Shown: piece after piece, positions 1 to 7,822 of the stretch | Position numbering within the stretch: the first letter of the stretch is position 1 | Layout: every line of letters starts with the position of its first letter | NCBI GenBank assembly: GCA_026461075.1 | Contig: JAPJNH010000033.1 | Span: 1 to 35,638, forward strand | DNA from: Chitinophagales bacterium | GTDB taxonomy: Bacteria; Bacteroidota; Bacteroidia; Chitinophagales; CAIODY01 | DNA: 35,638 bases | Reading direction: 5' to 3' | Notes under the pieces: model-generated | Told to the model about the DNA's origin: nothing | Databases searched by the model: none | Seen by the model: only the letters and a program-made list of their open reading frames with translations | Program-made: the position numbers and the translations under genes

Positions 1-8
1 AAATAGAA

Positions 9-16
9 TATATTTG
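9..16 (+). promoter_or_regulatory. -7 promoter box for the regulator/kinase operon
   Basis: TATATTTG matches the Bacteroidota primary sigma factor -7 consensus TAnnTTTG exactly and lies 31 bases before the first ATG. Its -33 partner would fall outside the window. Transcription would start near position 23, giving a short A/T-rich leader without a Shine-Dalgarno sequence. Confidence 0.55.
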
Positions 17-47
17 TTCCTGTATCAATTTAAAATTATAAAGTTTA

Positions 48-1397
48 ATGGAACAGACCCCAATAAAGATTCAACTAGTTGAAGATGATTTAATTTATTC
101 AGAATTAATTTCTTTCTATTTAAGAGACAATTTATCATGTAATATTGAGACATATTATACAGGTAAGGATTTGTTGAATAATTTAAATCCAGAAGTTGAC
201 ATTATTGTGCTCGATTACGTTTTGCCAGATTTGAAGGGGGATGCCATGTTTGGAGAGATTAAAATGAAATGCCCAAACACCGAGGTTATTTTCTTAACTG
301 CTTATACTGATTTGAACAAAGTGGTGGAGCTCATCCGCTTGGGTGCTTATGATTATATCCTTAAAGATGAGCATGCACAAAGTTTATTGGTGGATGATAT
401 TCAAAAAATCCATGAAAAGAACGGCTTGAAACGTAGGGTAGAACAATTGCATGGACTTATACAAGACAATTATAAAAATAATCCGGGCTTTCTAGGGCAG
501 CATCCCGATATTGTCAAAGCGTCTGCCGTGGCAGAGAAAATTGCGTCTTCTTCAATTGGCGTTAGTATTGTTGGTGAGGCAGGAACCGGTAAAGAATATC
601 TTGCGCGCCTTATTCACATGAAGTCGGGTCGTGAAGTAGCCAATTATGTATATCTTAATTTAGAGGCAGTGCCTGTAAGTGGTGTTCGTGAAGCCCTTTG
701 GGGTAGTGTACAAGATGCTCGTCATGGTAGCGTGGGGGCCCTTCAACGTGCTATTAATGGAACCCTTGTAATCAATGCTCCGGAATTTATGAGCAGAGAA
801 ATACAAGCTGACTTATTAGATGTAATAAAACGTAAGGAACTTTTAGACTTAAGTATTGGAATGAACGTTCCAGCAGATATTCGCGTTATTCTTACTTCTG
901 CTCAGTCGCTTCAAATAAATGTCGGTCAAGGAAATAATCTTTTCTTATCTGATTTTTATTTCCAATTCGCTGCCGTGCAGCTGGATCTGCCACCTATGCG
1001 AAATCGTAAAATGGATATTCTTCCATTAGCGAAGCAGTTTTTAAATGACTTTACCAAATTGAATAAAATGGAGGAGGTAGAGTTGGCTGAGGATGCCAAG
1101 CAAAAGCTCCTTTCATATAATTATCCGGGTAATCTACACGAAATGAAAAATGTGCTTGAACTAGCGTTAGCTATGTCGGATAAGAAAAAAATAACGGCTA
1201 TCGATATCACCTTTGCGCCTGTTCAGTTACAACACAATTTCTTGGTAGAAGAAAAGACTCTTGATGAATACAACGCCGAAATTGTGAAACACTTCTTGAA
1301 GAAGTACAACGAGGATGTAAATCTAGTCGCTGAAAAATTAGGCGTAGGCAGATCTACTGTCTATAAATGGTTGCGTGAAGGAAGGTTAGATAAGTAA
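48..1397 (+). CDS. NtrC-family response regulator with degenerate AAA+ domain
   Basis: A 449-residue three-domain regulator. The receiver domain (about 6-122) has the acidic cluster E12-D14, phosphoacceptor D56, T84 and K106. The middle (about 148-390) is an NtrC-like AAA+ domain with Walker A GEAGTGKE at 176-183. The C terminus (about 405-449) is a Fis-type helix-turn-helix. The AAA+ core has decayed: the GAFTGA sigma-54 contact loop is absent (the region 213-232 lacks it), Walker B reads GTLVINAPEF at 238-247 so the catalytic Asp-Glu pair is Asn-Ala, and the arginine-finger positions hold L300 and Q306. It therefore probably binds DNA in response to phosphorylation without acting as a sigma-54 ATPase; that is inference. 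It is the first gene of an operon, 22 bases before a hybrid kinase that is its likely phosphodonor. Confidence 0.85.
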   Translation: MEQTPIKIQLVEDDLIYSELISFYLRDNLSCNIETYYTGKDLLNNLNPEVDIIVLDYVLPDLKGDAMFGEIKMKCPNTEVIFLTAYTDLNKVVELIRLGAYDYILKDEHAQSLLVDDIQKIHEKNGLKRRVEQLHGLIQDNYKNNPGFLGQHPDIVKASAVAEKIASSSIGVSIVGEAGTGKEYLARLIHMKSGREVANYVYLNLEAVPVSGVREALWGSVQDARHGSVGALQRAINGTLVINAPEFMSREIQADLLDVIKRKELLDLSIGMNVPADIRVILTSAQSLQINVGQGNNLFLSDFYFQFAAVQLDLPPMRNRKMDILPLAKQFLNDFTKLNKMEEVELAEDAKQKLLSYNYPGNLHEMKNVLELALAMSDKKKITAIDITFAPVQLQHNFLVEEKTLDEYNAEIVKHFLKKYNEDVNLVAEKLGVGRSTVYKWLREGRLDK

Positions 1398-1419
1398 GTT
1401 CGATTAATCGGATAAATTA

Positions 1420-4053
1420 ATGCAAGAGCAGAACTTAAATAGTGTTTTAACGCAAGAGCAAATCAACCAATTCCAAGGCTTGTTTGGCTTCTTAATTGCA
1501 GGGGACAGTCCTTTTCTGCAATTAGATGAGAGTGGCTTAATCCAATTTCAGAATGAAGCATCTAGCACTGTCGGAAAGCTAAAAATGCAGGAGGAATGGT
1601 TTGTGTCTTGGCAAACCTATTTTCGTCAGTATTGGGCTTTAAAGGGAAGACCGCATGGATTAACCGAATTTTGGGTTGAGTCGTCGAACACCGGTAATTT
1701 ATTGGTACTTCTTTTTGAAATACCCGCTAGCAAATTTTACGTAGTCCTTGCTCGAAAAGCAAAGGATGTGCATTCTGAAGAATATCTCAATCAGCTTCTA
1801 GCAGAGGTTCTGAAGAAATCAAGTCATTTTAAGTTAATCACCGATGCTTCCGGTAAAGTAGAATGGGTGAATGAAAGCTTTCTGAATTTTTTAGGATACT
1901 CCTTACAAGAACTAGTCGGACGAAAACCGGGTGAATTCTTGCAAGGCCCTTTGAGCGATACCGAAGAAATTTCAAAATTAAGTGAGCAAATAAAGCAAGG
2001 TGGACCTATTGACGCAACTTTGCTCAATTATAAGAAGAACGGAGAAACGTTCGTCGTTCAGTTAAAAGGTGATTCTATTCATAACGAATTAGGGGAAATT
2101 ACACATTTCTTCGCCGATGAATATGATGTAAGCGAGTTGCAACATACCCAAAATAGAATTGCTAGAAATTCAAAGTTTATTGAAGTGGTGATGGACACTT
2201 TCGTAAACGGGATTTTGGTGGAAGACGCGAATCGTAAAATATTACGTGCTAATAAAAAGTTCTGTGAAATTTTTGGCATACAAGCCTCTAATATATCCTT
2301 ACACGGTCAAGATTGTGCTACTGCTGCACAATTTTCTAAATCCTTATTTGTCGATGAGGATGGATTTATCAATTTTATAAATGAAGCGGTTCAAAACCGT
2401 GTTCTGAAGCGTCGTCACGAACTAGAACTAAAAGACGGACGAGTATTAAGTATCAGTTACATACCTATTGAGTATGAAAATAAATATGCTGGATGTTGTT
2501 GGAAGTATAATGATATTACTGACCGTAAAAAGAACGAACAGTTGCTTATCGAAGCGAAAAATAATGCAGAAGAACTAGCGAAATCTAAGCAAATGTTCTT
2601 GGCGAATATGAGTCATGAAATTCGTACACCGATGAATGCGGTTATGGGATTGAGTGCGCTTTTGGAAAATACGCCATTGAATGAAGAGCAGTCAGAATAT
2701 GTGAAAGCAATCAAAACATCTGCTGAAAATTTATTGGTTGTTATTAATGATATTCTTGATATCAGTAAATTAGATGTCAATAAATTAAAGATTGAAAAAA
2801 CACCGTTTAATTTCCAAAATTTCGTTCGACAAATTGAAATTTTACTTGGATTTAAAGCACGTGAGAAAGGACTGAATTTTCATATTCATGTGAAAGAAGG
2901 CGTTCCTGAATTTTTATTAGGAGATCATTTCAGGTTAAATCAGGTTTTGATCAATGTCATAGGCAATGCGATTAAGTTTACGGAAAAGGGGAGTGTTAAC
3001 ATGACCATTGAAGCAGTGCCCAAAAATAAAGAAGAGTACAATATTGAAATCGAAGTAGCTGATACGGGAATCGGTATCGAGGAAAAGAACTTAAAACATA
3101 TTTTTGATTCCTTCAATCAAGAGAATGCAAGTATCGCAAGACGATTTGGCGGAACAGGACTTGGTTTGAATATCTCTAAACGATTGACAGAGTTGATGGG
3201 AGGCACCTTGCTAATGCAAAGTAAAAAAGGTTTTGGTACTAAGGTCGAGATTCATGTACCGATGGAGCTAAGCAGTAATCCTGATTACTTACTCACGCAA
3301 GCAACGGATAAAGAAATTGATATTGCGGGTAAGCGGATTTTAATTGTAGAGGATAACGACTTTAATAGATTGTTGGCATCTACTATTTTACAAAAATCAA
3401 AAGTAATTGTTGACATCGCCAAAGATGGATTGGAAGCCCTTGTTGCTTGTGAAGACAATGAGTATGATTTGATATTGATGGATATTCAAATGCCAATCTT
3501 AGACGGTCATGAGGCAAGTGATTTATTGCGCGTTTTCAAAGTAAAAACACCTATTATCGGTCTTTCGGCCCATCCATCAGGTGAAGAGTGGAATATTTGT
3601 TTGGAACATGGGATGAATGATTATCTCTCCAAGCCGTTTAAGGAGCAAGAGTTGAAGGAGAAAATTGAGCGTAATCTAAAGGTGAATAAATTAGCCAACA
3701 ATTACGAGATTCCGTTGTTGTATAACTTGTCATATGTTGAACAAATTACTAAGGGGAATGAGGCCTTTTTAACACGTATTCTTCATACCTTTAAAGAAGA
3801 GCTAGGAAAAAGTATGCTGGAGATGAAGGCGGCTGCTACTGAAAAGAATTTACCGAAGTTGAAGTTCGTCGTTAATAAAATACGACCAACCATTAACAAC
3901 TTCAGTGTTTATCGTATGGCGCAGGAGATGAATGCAATCAGTGAATGGAAAGAAGATGGCGGCTTCGGTTCCGATCTCGACACCAAAGTTCGTGTGGTAG
4001 AAGCCATCATGATACAACTCATTAAGCAATTTGGAGAAAAGTTGAATAGATAA
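1420..4053 (+). CDS. hybrid histidine kinase, PAS-PAS-HisKA-HATPase-REC with HPt-like tail
   Basis: An 877-residue hybrid sensor kinase with no clear signal peptide or membrane segment, so probably cytosolic. Residues 20-115 form an unassigned sensor-like N terminus. Two PAS domains follow (about 130-245 and 250-370), then HisKA with phosphoacceptor H399 in SHEIRTPMN, and an HATPase with the N box at 512-516, DTGIG at 548-552 and GGTGLGL at 577-583. The receiver (about 638-752) has D688 and K738. The last 110 residues resemble an HPt domain, but the expected phospho-histidine is N819 (VVNKIRPTI, codon AAT), so this HPt should not carry phosphate. The downstream kinase starts on the base after this stop codon (TAA-ATG), indicating one transcript. 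The input signal is unknown. Confidence 0.9.
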   Translation: MQEQNLNSVLTQEQINQFQGLFGFLIAGDSPFLQLDESGLIQFQNEASSTVGKLKMQEEWFVSWQTYFRQYWALKGRPHGLTEFWVESSNTGNLLVLLFEIPASKFYVVLARKAKDVHSEEYLNQLLAEVLKKSSHFKLITDASGKVEWVNESFLNFLGYSLQELVGRKPGEFLQGPLSDTEEISKLSEQIKQGGPIDATLLNYKKNGETFVVQLKGDSIHNELGEITHFFADEYDVSELQHTQNRIARNSKFIEVVMDTFVNGILVEDANRKILRANKKFCEIFGIQASNISLHGQDCATAAQFSKSLFVDEDGFINFINEAVQNRVLKRRHELELKDGRVLSISYIPIEYENKYAGCCWKYNDITDRKKNEQLLIEAKNNAEELAKSKQMFLANMSHEIRTPMNAVMGLSALLENTPLNEEQSEYVKAIKTSAENLLVVINDILDISKLDVNKLKIEKTPFNFQNFVRQIEILLGFKAREKGLNFHIHVKEGVPEFLLGDHFRLNQVLINVIGNAIKFTEKGSVNMTIEAVPKNKEEYNIEIEVADTGIGIEEKNLKHIFDSFNQENASIARRFGGTGLGLNISKRLTELMGGTLLMQSKKGFGTKVEIHVPMELSSNPDYLLTQATDKEIDIAGKRILIVEDNDFNRLLASTILQKSKVIVDIAKDGLEALVACEDNEYDLILMDIQMPILDGHEASDLLRVFKVKTPIIGLSAHPSGEEWNICLEHGMNDYLSKPFKEQELKEKIERNLKVNKLANNYEIPLLYNLSYVEQITKGNEAFLTRILHTFKEELGKSMLEMKAAATEKNLPKLKFVVNKIRPTINNFSVYRMAQEMNAISEWKEDGGFGSDLDTKVRVVEAIMIQLIKQFGEKLNR

Positions 4054-6915
4054 ATGAAGATAAACCAACAGCAAATAGAAAAATTGTTCCCTTTCTTTAT
4101 TCAATTGAATAAAAAAGGAGAATGCTTAGCTGTAGGTCCTTCGCTCACAAAATTGGTTAATATCCCAATTGCAAAGCCTTGTTCGTCTTTTCTCAAAATA
4201 CATCAGCCGCAATTAGGCGACTTCTCATTGTTAGAGTATTGGAATGATCAAGATGGGAAACAAGCTTCTATACAAATTGAACAGTATATATTGCTTGGCT
4301 CTTGGAATATAATTGATGATTCAGTCTTTTTTCTAGGAGTCCCACAATTCGATTCCATCCAGTCATTCCATACGAGTGCTTTACAACAAAGTGATTTTGC
4401 TCCGCATGATACAAGTGTTCATTGGGTGAAGCAGTTCGCCGCTGATTTTGAATACAATAATGATTTACAAGAATTGTTTGCCATTCTAAAAAATCAAAGA
4501 GAGCAAATAAAGGAGGCTCAATTACAGCTTCGTAAGAATAATGATCAATTATTAGCAATCCTTAATAACCTTTCTTCTTGTGTTATTTTAGAAGACGGTA
4601 AGCGTAATGTACTTACCTTAAATAGGCCTTTCTGCGACTTGTTAAACATAAAAATCTCACCTACTAATTTCACGGGATTAGCAAATGAAGCACTCGCTGA
4701 ATACTTCGCTCCATTTCTTGGAGGTTCGCAGGCATGGAACCATCTAGCTAATCCAATTTTGGATGGCTTTAAACCAATACTTGATTTTGAAATGCCGACT
4801 TGGTCGGATGGTAAAATCGTTAGTTTAAGTTATGTGCCAATCCGTTTCGATGATAAATCGATCAATCATCTCTGGATTTTTAAAGATCGTACCATCCAAA
4901 GAAATGCCGAAAAAGTCCTTCGCTTGCGAGAGGAACGCTATCGTAATATTATTGCTAACATGAATCTTGGCTTGTTAGAGGTTGATTTGGAAGAAAGAAT
5001 TCTTTCTACCAACAAAAGCTTCTGCGAAATGAGTGGTTATTCGGAAGGAGAACTTATTGGAGTGAAAGCACCAGAGCTTTTCATTCAAGATAACCTCACC
5101 AAAGGTGAACACAAGGCCATCTTAGAACGTCGTACTAATCTTCAATCTGATGCTTACCAATTAAAAGTTAAAAATAAATTCAAACAACCACGTTGGTGGT
5201 TGGTGAGTGGTGCTCCTTTATTGAATGATCAAGGACAAGTAATCGGGTCTATTGGTATCCATCTAGATATCACCTCTCAAAAAGAAACAGAAAGCGAATT
5301 AATCGTTGCTCGCGATAGCGCACGTGAATCATCCAAAGCTAAGGAGTCCTTCTTAGCGAATATGAGCCATGAAATTCGTACCCCAATGAATGCGATTCTT
5401 GGGATGAGTAAACAATTAAGTAAAACAAAACTCAATAAAGAACAAGCGTTCTTTAACAGCACTATCGTAACGGCAGCCGATAATTTGTTGGTTATCCTTA
5501 ACGATATTTTAGATATCTCTAAAATTGAAGCAGGCAAACTTAGCGTCGAACATATTCCATTCAACTTAAAGGACCTTGTCACTAAGTTGTATAATCTCAT
5601 GGAGATGAAGGCTAAGGAGAAAGCCCTTCGTATCAACCTTCATTTTGATGTCGATCTACCGAATAATCTAATAGGTGATCCATATCGCTTAAATCAAATT
5701 CTTTATAATCTGGTTGGGAATGCGATTAAGTTTACTGATAAGGGGCATATTAATATTAATTGCAAACTGATGGAGGATGCTGTTGATAATTGTAGAGTCG
5801 ATATTTCAGTGAAGGATACTGGAATTGGAATGGATGAGAACTTTGCAACGCACCTATTTGAGAAATTCTCACAAGAGGATCGTTCTATTACTCGACGTTT
5901 CGGGGGTACCGGATTAGGATTGTCTATCTCCAAACAGTTGTCAGAATTAATGGGAGGTAGTATTAGCTTGCAGAGTAAAAAAGGGGAAGGGTCAACCTTT
6001 ACCTTGCATCTACCATTTGTGAAGTCAGATGTGGAAAGTATGCAGCTGGAAGAAAAGTCAACCGTGCTTTCTCCAATTGCTCTTTTAGGTAAACGGATAT
6101 TGTTAGCAGAAGATAATGAGCTAAATAGAATAGTGGCTGTTACCACCTTACAATCTTTTGGTGCAGAAGTTATAGAAGCTGAAAATGGTTTACGCGCTAT
6201 CGATTTGCTAAAATTTCGTGGACATTTTGATATTGTATTAATGGATTTAAGCATGCCAGAAATGGACGGTTTAATGGCGACACGTACTATTCGTCAAGAA
6301 CTTAAAATGAATATTCCGATTATAGCACTTACAGCTAATGCTATACTTGGAGAAAAACAAAAGTGCTTGGATGAAGGAATGGATGATTATATCTCTAAGC
6401 CTTTTGAAGAACTAGATCTTGTTCGGATGATTTTGAAGTATACCAATGAAAATAGTATTGTTGAAAATAATGATACAGCAGCGCTAGTCTCGAATACAAA
6501 CAGCGACGACGCCCTTAGCTTGCTGCGTGGGATGTTCTTGCCTGCTGATGAGCCAATACCTGTATTTGCGAATGTCGCTCCACAATATTCTTATGCTCGA
6601 CTAGAAAAAATGGGGAATGGCAATAAAGAATTAGTACGTAAGATTCGTGAAGTGTTCTTAAAGCAAATGCCAAGTTCATTAAGTGAACTAGAACTCGCGG
6701 TACGACAGCGCGACTACGACCAAGTATATATGGTGGCACATCGCTCTAAGTCGAGCCTAGTTAGTTTCTCTGCTGAAGAAGCGAAAGAACTCGCTAATCG
6801 AATGGAAGTCATTGCGAAAGAAAAAGGATCATTCGATGAAATCGATGCATGCTTTAATCAGTTTGCGGCAATTGTCAATAATATCCTGCTTGCGATGGAA
6901 CAAGATGTGGTTTAA
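4054..6915 (+). CDS. hybrid histidine kinase with HNOBA-like input, REC and intact HPt
   Basis: A 953-residue hybrid kinase. Residues 10-130 look like the heme-NO-binding-associated (HNOBA) PAS-like domain of H-NOX partners: FPFFIQL near 12-18, VGPSLTKL at 27-34, and FFLGVP followed by LQQSDFAPHDT at 110-120, which resembles the family's 'LxLSDIPLHDATRD' stretch. A coiled coil (about 140-165), a PAS-like segment (165-280) and a clear PAS domain (290-410) follow. HisKA has H439; the HATPase has DTGIG at 588-592 and GGTGLGL at 617-623; the receiver has D731 and K782. The C-terminal HPt (about 845-945) keeps its histidine, H896 in VAHRSKSS. The gene starts directly after the previous stop. Its stop overlaps the stop of the convergent repressor gene in the shared bases TTAA. 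The HNOBA assignment is less certain than the kinase call; no H-NOX gene lies in the window. Confidence 0.88.
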   Translation: MKINQQQIEKLFPFFIQLNKKGECLAVGPSLTKLVNIPIAKPCSSFLKIHQPQLGDFSLLEYWNDQDGKQASIQIEQYILLGSWNIIDDSVFFLGVPQFDSIQSFHTSALQQSDFAPHDTSVHWVKQFAADFEYNNDLQELFAILKNQREQIKEAQLQLRKNNDQLLAILNNLSSCVILEDGKRNVLTLNRPFCDLLNIKISPTNFTGLANEALAEYFAPFLGGSQAWNHLANPILDGFKPILDFEMPTWSDGKIVSLSYVPIRFDDKSINHLWIFKDRTIQRNAEKVLRLREERYRNIIANMNLGLLEVDLEERILSTNKSFCEMSGYSEGELIGVKAPELFIQDNLTKGEHKAILERRTNLQSDAYQLKVKNKFKQPRWWLVSGAPLLNDQGQVIGSIGIHLDITSQKETESELIVARDSARESSKAKESFLANMSHEIRTPMNAILGMSKQLSKTKLNKEQAFFNSTIVTAADNLLVILNDILDISKIEAGKLSVEHIPFNLKDLVTKLYNLMEMKAKEKALRINLHFDVDLPNNLIGDPYRLNQILYNLVGNAIKFTDKGHININCKLMEDAVDNCRVDISVKDTGIGMDENFATHLFEKFSQEDRSITRRFGGTGLGLSISKQLSELMGGSISLQSKKGEGSTFTLHLPFVKSDVESMQLEEKSTVLSPIALLGKRILLAEDNELNRIVAVTTLQSFGAEVIEAENGLRAIDLLKFRGHFDIVLMDLSMPEMDGLMATRTIRQELKMNIPIIALTANAILGEKQKCLDEGMDDYISKPFEELDLVRMILKYTNENSIVENNDTAALVSNTNSDDALSLLRGMFLPADEPIPVFANVAPQYSYARLEKMGNGNKELVRKIREVFLKQMPSSLSELELAVRQRDYDQVYMVAHRSKSSLVSFSAEEAKELANRMEVIAKEKGSFDEIDACFNQFAAIVNNILLAMEQDVV

Positions 6916-7721
6916 TCCTTCATCTTTACCACAACCGACTGTACCTCTTTCAAGATATTCGCAATACGCTCTTTCGTTAGTCCGCCCTCTGGCAACTCTG
7001 TGCTGATATAACTGATAAACTTCCATACTTCCTGCACCTCGCCAATCTTTACTACATAATCTTGATAGATCGGATTCAAAGAACGCATAATCAACTGCTG
7101 TTTTTGCTTGATTTCGTTTAATAGAATCTTGAAGACAAGCCCATCCTGCTTCGTCAATACAACATAAGCCATCTCATCTTTAATATCGTTCCAATTCTCT
7201 ACATATTCTGCCAGTACATACGACTTATCCGGAATTGGCAACATGCTATCTCCATCAATTTGGAACATACGATACTTGCGGTAGCTAGTCGTCAATACAG
7301 GCATTTGGAACTTCGGTAGAGAGCCGATAAACTCAGGGTCGAAAAAGCCCATCTGGTAGCCAGCTTTGGCACGTAAACCCACGACTTCGATATTGTCATT
7401 GTTCTCGCGATCGACTGTAGTAGCTAATACACGAAGCTTAGTGCCTGTAACGAAGACGTCATTCCCCGATTGCAATTCGCGCAACTTCCAAGCCGATAGC
7501 TGGGATAAGTCGTGCTTCAATAAAGCATCGATACTCAAGTTGAAATATTCCGCTACCGTCACTAAATCCTCCGGTGGCATATTCGAACGAATCCCGTTCT
7601 CATAACTGTTTAATTTGCCTCGGCTCATCCCTAATGCAGCCGCTAAATCTTCTTGGCTCTTGCCTTTTTGATTGCGCAATACTTTCATATTGCTCGCTAA
7701 ATAGATAATGCGTTCGCTCAT
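6912..7721 (-). CDS. S24-family (LexA/cI-like) transcriptional repressor
   Basis: A 269-residue repressor joining an XRE helix-turn-helix (about 8-70) to a C-terminal S24 peptidase domain. Seen in the sequence are the cleavage dipeptide A120-G121 in KAGY, the nucleophile S159 in DGDSML and the lysine K198 in VFKIL. Known S24 repressors cut themselves when RecA filaments form on damaged DNA, which lifts repression. The ATG at 7721 (MSERIIYL) was chosen because a longer in-frame start at 7784 would run through the promoter and a presumed operator. The gene is divergent from dinB-dnaE across about 100 bases containing two TGATAC-type inverted repeats, so it likely controls both itself and the polymerases. 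It is not a classical LexA, whose DNA-binding domain is a different winged helix. The 3' end meets the second kinase tail to tail. Confidence 0.9.
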   Translation of the reverse strand: MSERIIYLASNMKVLRNQKGKSQEDLAAALGMSRGKLNSYENGIRSNMPPEDLVTVAEYFNLSIDALLKHDLSQLSAWKLRELQSGNDVFVTGTKLRVLATTVDRENNDNIEVVGLRAKAGYQMGFFDPEFIGSLPKFQMPVLTTSYRKYRMFQIDGDSMLPIPDKSYVLAEYVENWNDIKDEMAYVVLTKQDGLVFKILLNEIKQKQQLIMRSLNPIYQDYVVKIGEVQEVWKFISYISTELPEGGLTKERIANILKEVQSVVVKMKD

Positions 7722-7753
7722 AGAATTTTTTTTTAAGAATTGCTTCCTTCTCA

Positions 7754-7785
7754 CAAAAATAGTGATACTTTGTGTAACATCCAAA
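7754..7785 (-). promoter_or_regulatory. promoter of the S24 repressor gene
   Basis: Read on the minus strand, TTTG (7785-7782) and TATTTTTG (7761-7754) are separated by 20 bases, an exact match to the Bacteroidota -33/-7 arrangement. The predicted start lies about 25 bases before the ATG at 7721. One operator-like repeat (7763-7779) fills the spacer and the other (7783-7805) covers the -33 box, which implies autorepression. Confidence 0.65.
7763..7779. promoter_or_regulatory. putative operator 1 (imperfect inverted repeat)
   Basis: TGATAC-N5-GTAACA is an imperfect inverted repeat with the same half-site and spacing as operator 2. It lies between the -33 and -7 boxes of the repressor promoter. 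Its centre is 23 bp from that of operator 2, about two helical turns, which would suit cooperative dimer binding. Confidence 0.6.
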
Positions 7786-7805
7786 TGATACTAAGTGTAT
7801 CATTT
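7783..7805. promoter_or_regulatory. putative operator 2 (perfect inverted repeat)
   Basis: A perfect inverted repeat with 9-base arms, AAATGATAC-N5-GTATCATTT. It overlaps the -33 box of the repressor gene and lies 17 bases before the dinB start codon, where a bound repressor would block transcription into dinB-dnaE. A loose -7 box, TATCATTTG (one base longer than consensus), overlaps its right arm and may belong to dinB. Confidence 0.7.
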
Positions 7806-7822
7806 GAAAATAAATCCTTTTT

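Noticed and set aside
1401-1410. Ten-base palindrome CGATTAATCG between regulator and first kinase
   Set aside because: It is short, A/T rich and found once, so chance is a sufficient explanation.
7722-7784. Longer start of the S24 repressor at 7784
   Set aside because: It would translate through an exact promoter box and operator 1, and the extra residues do not resemble the family.
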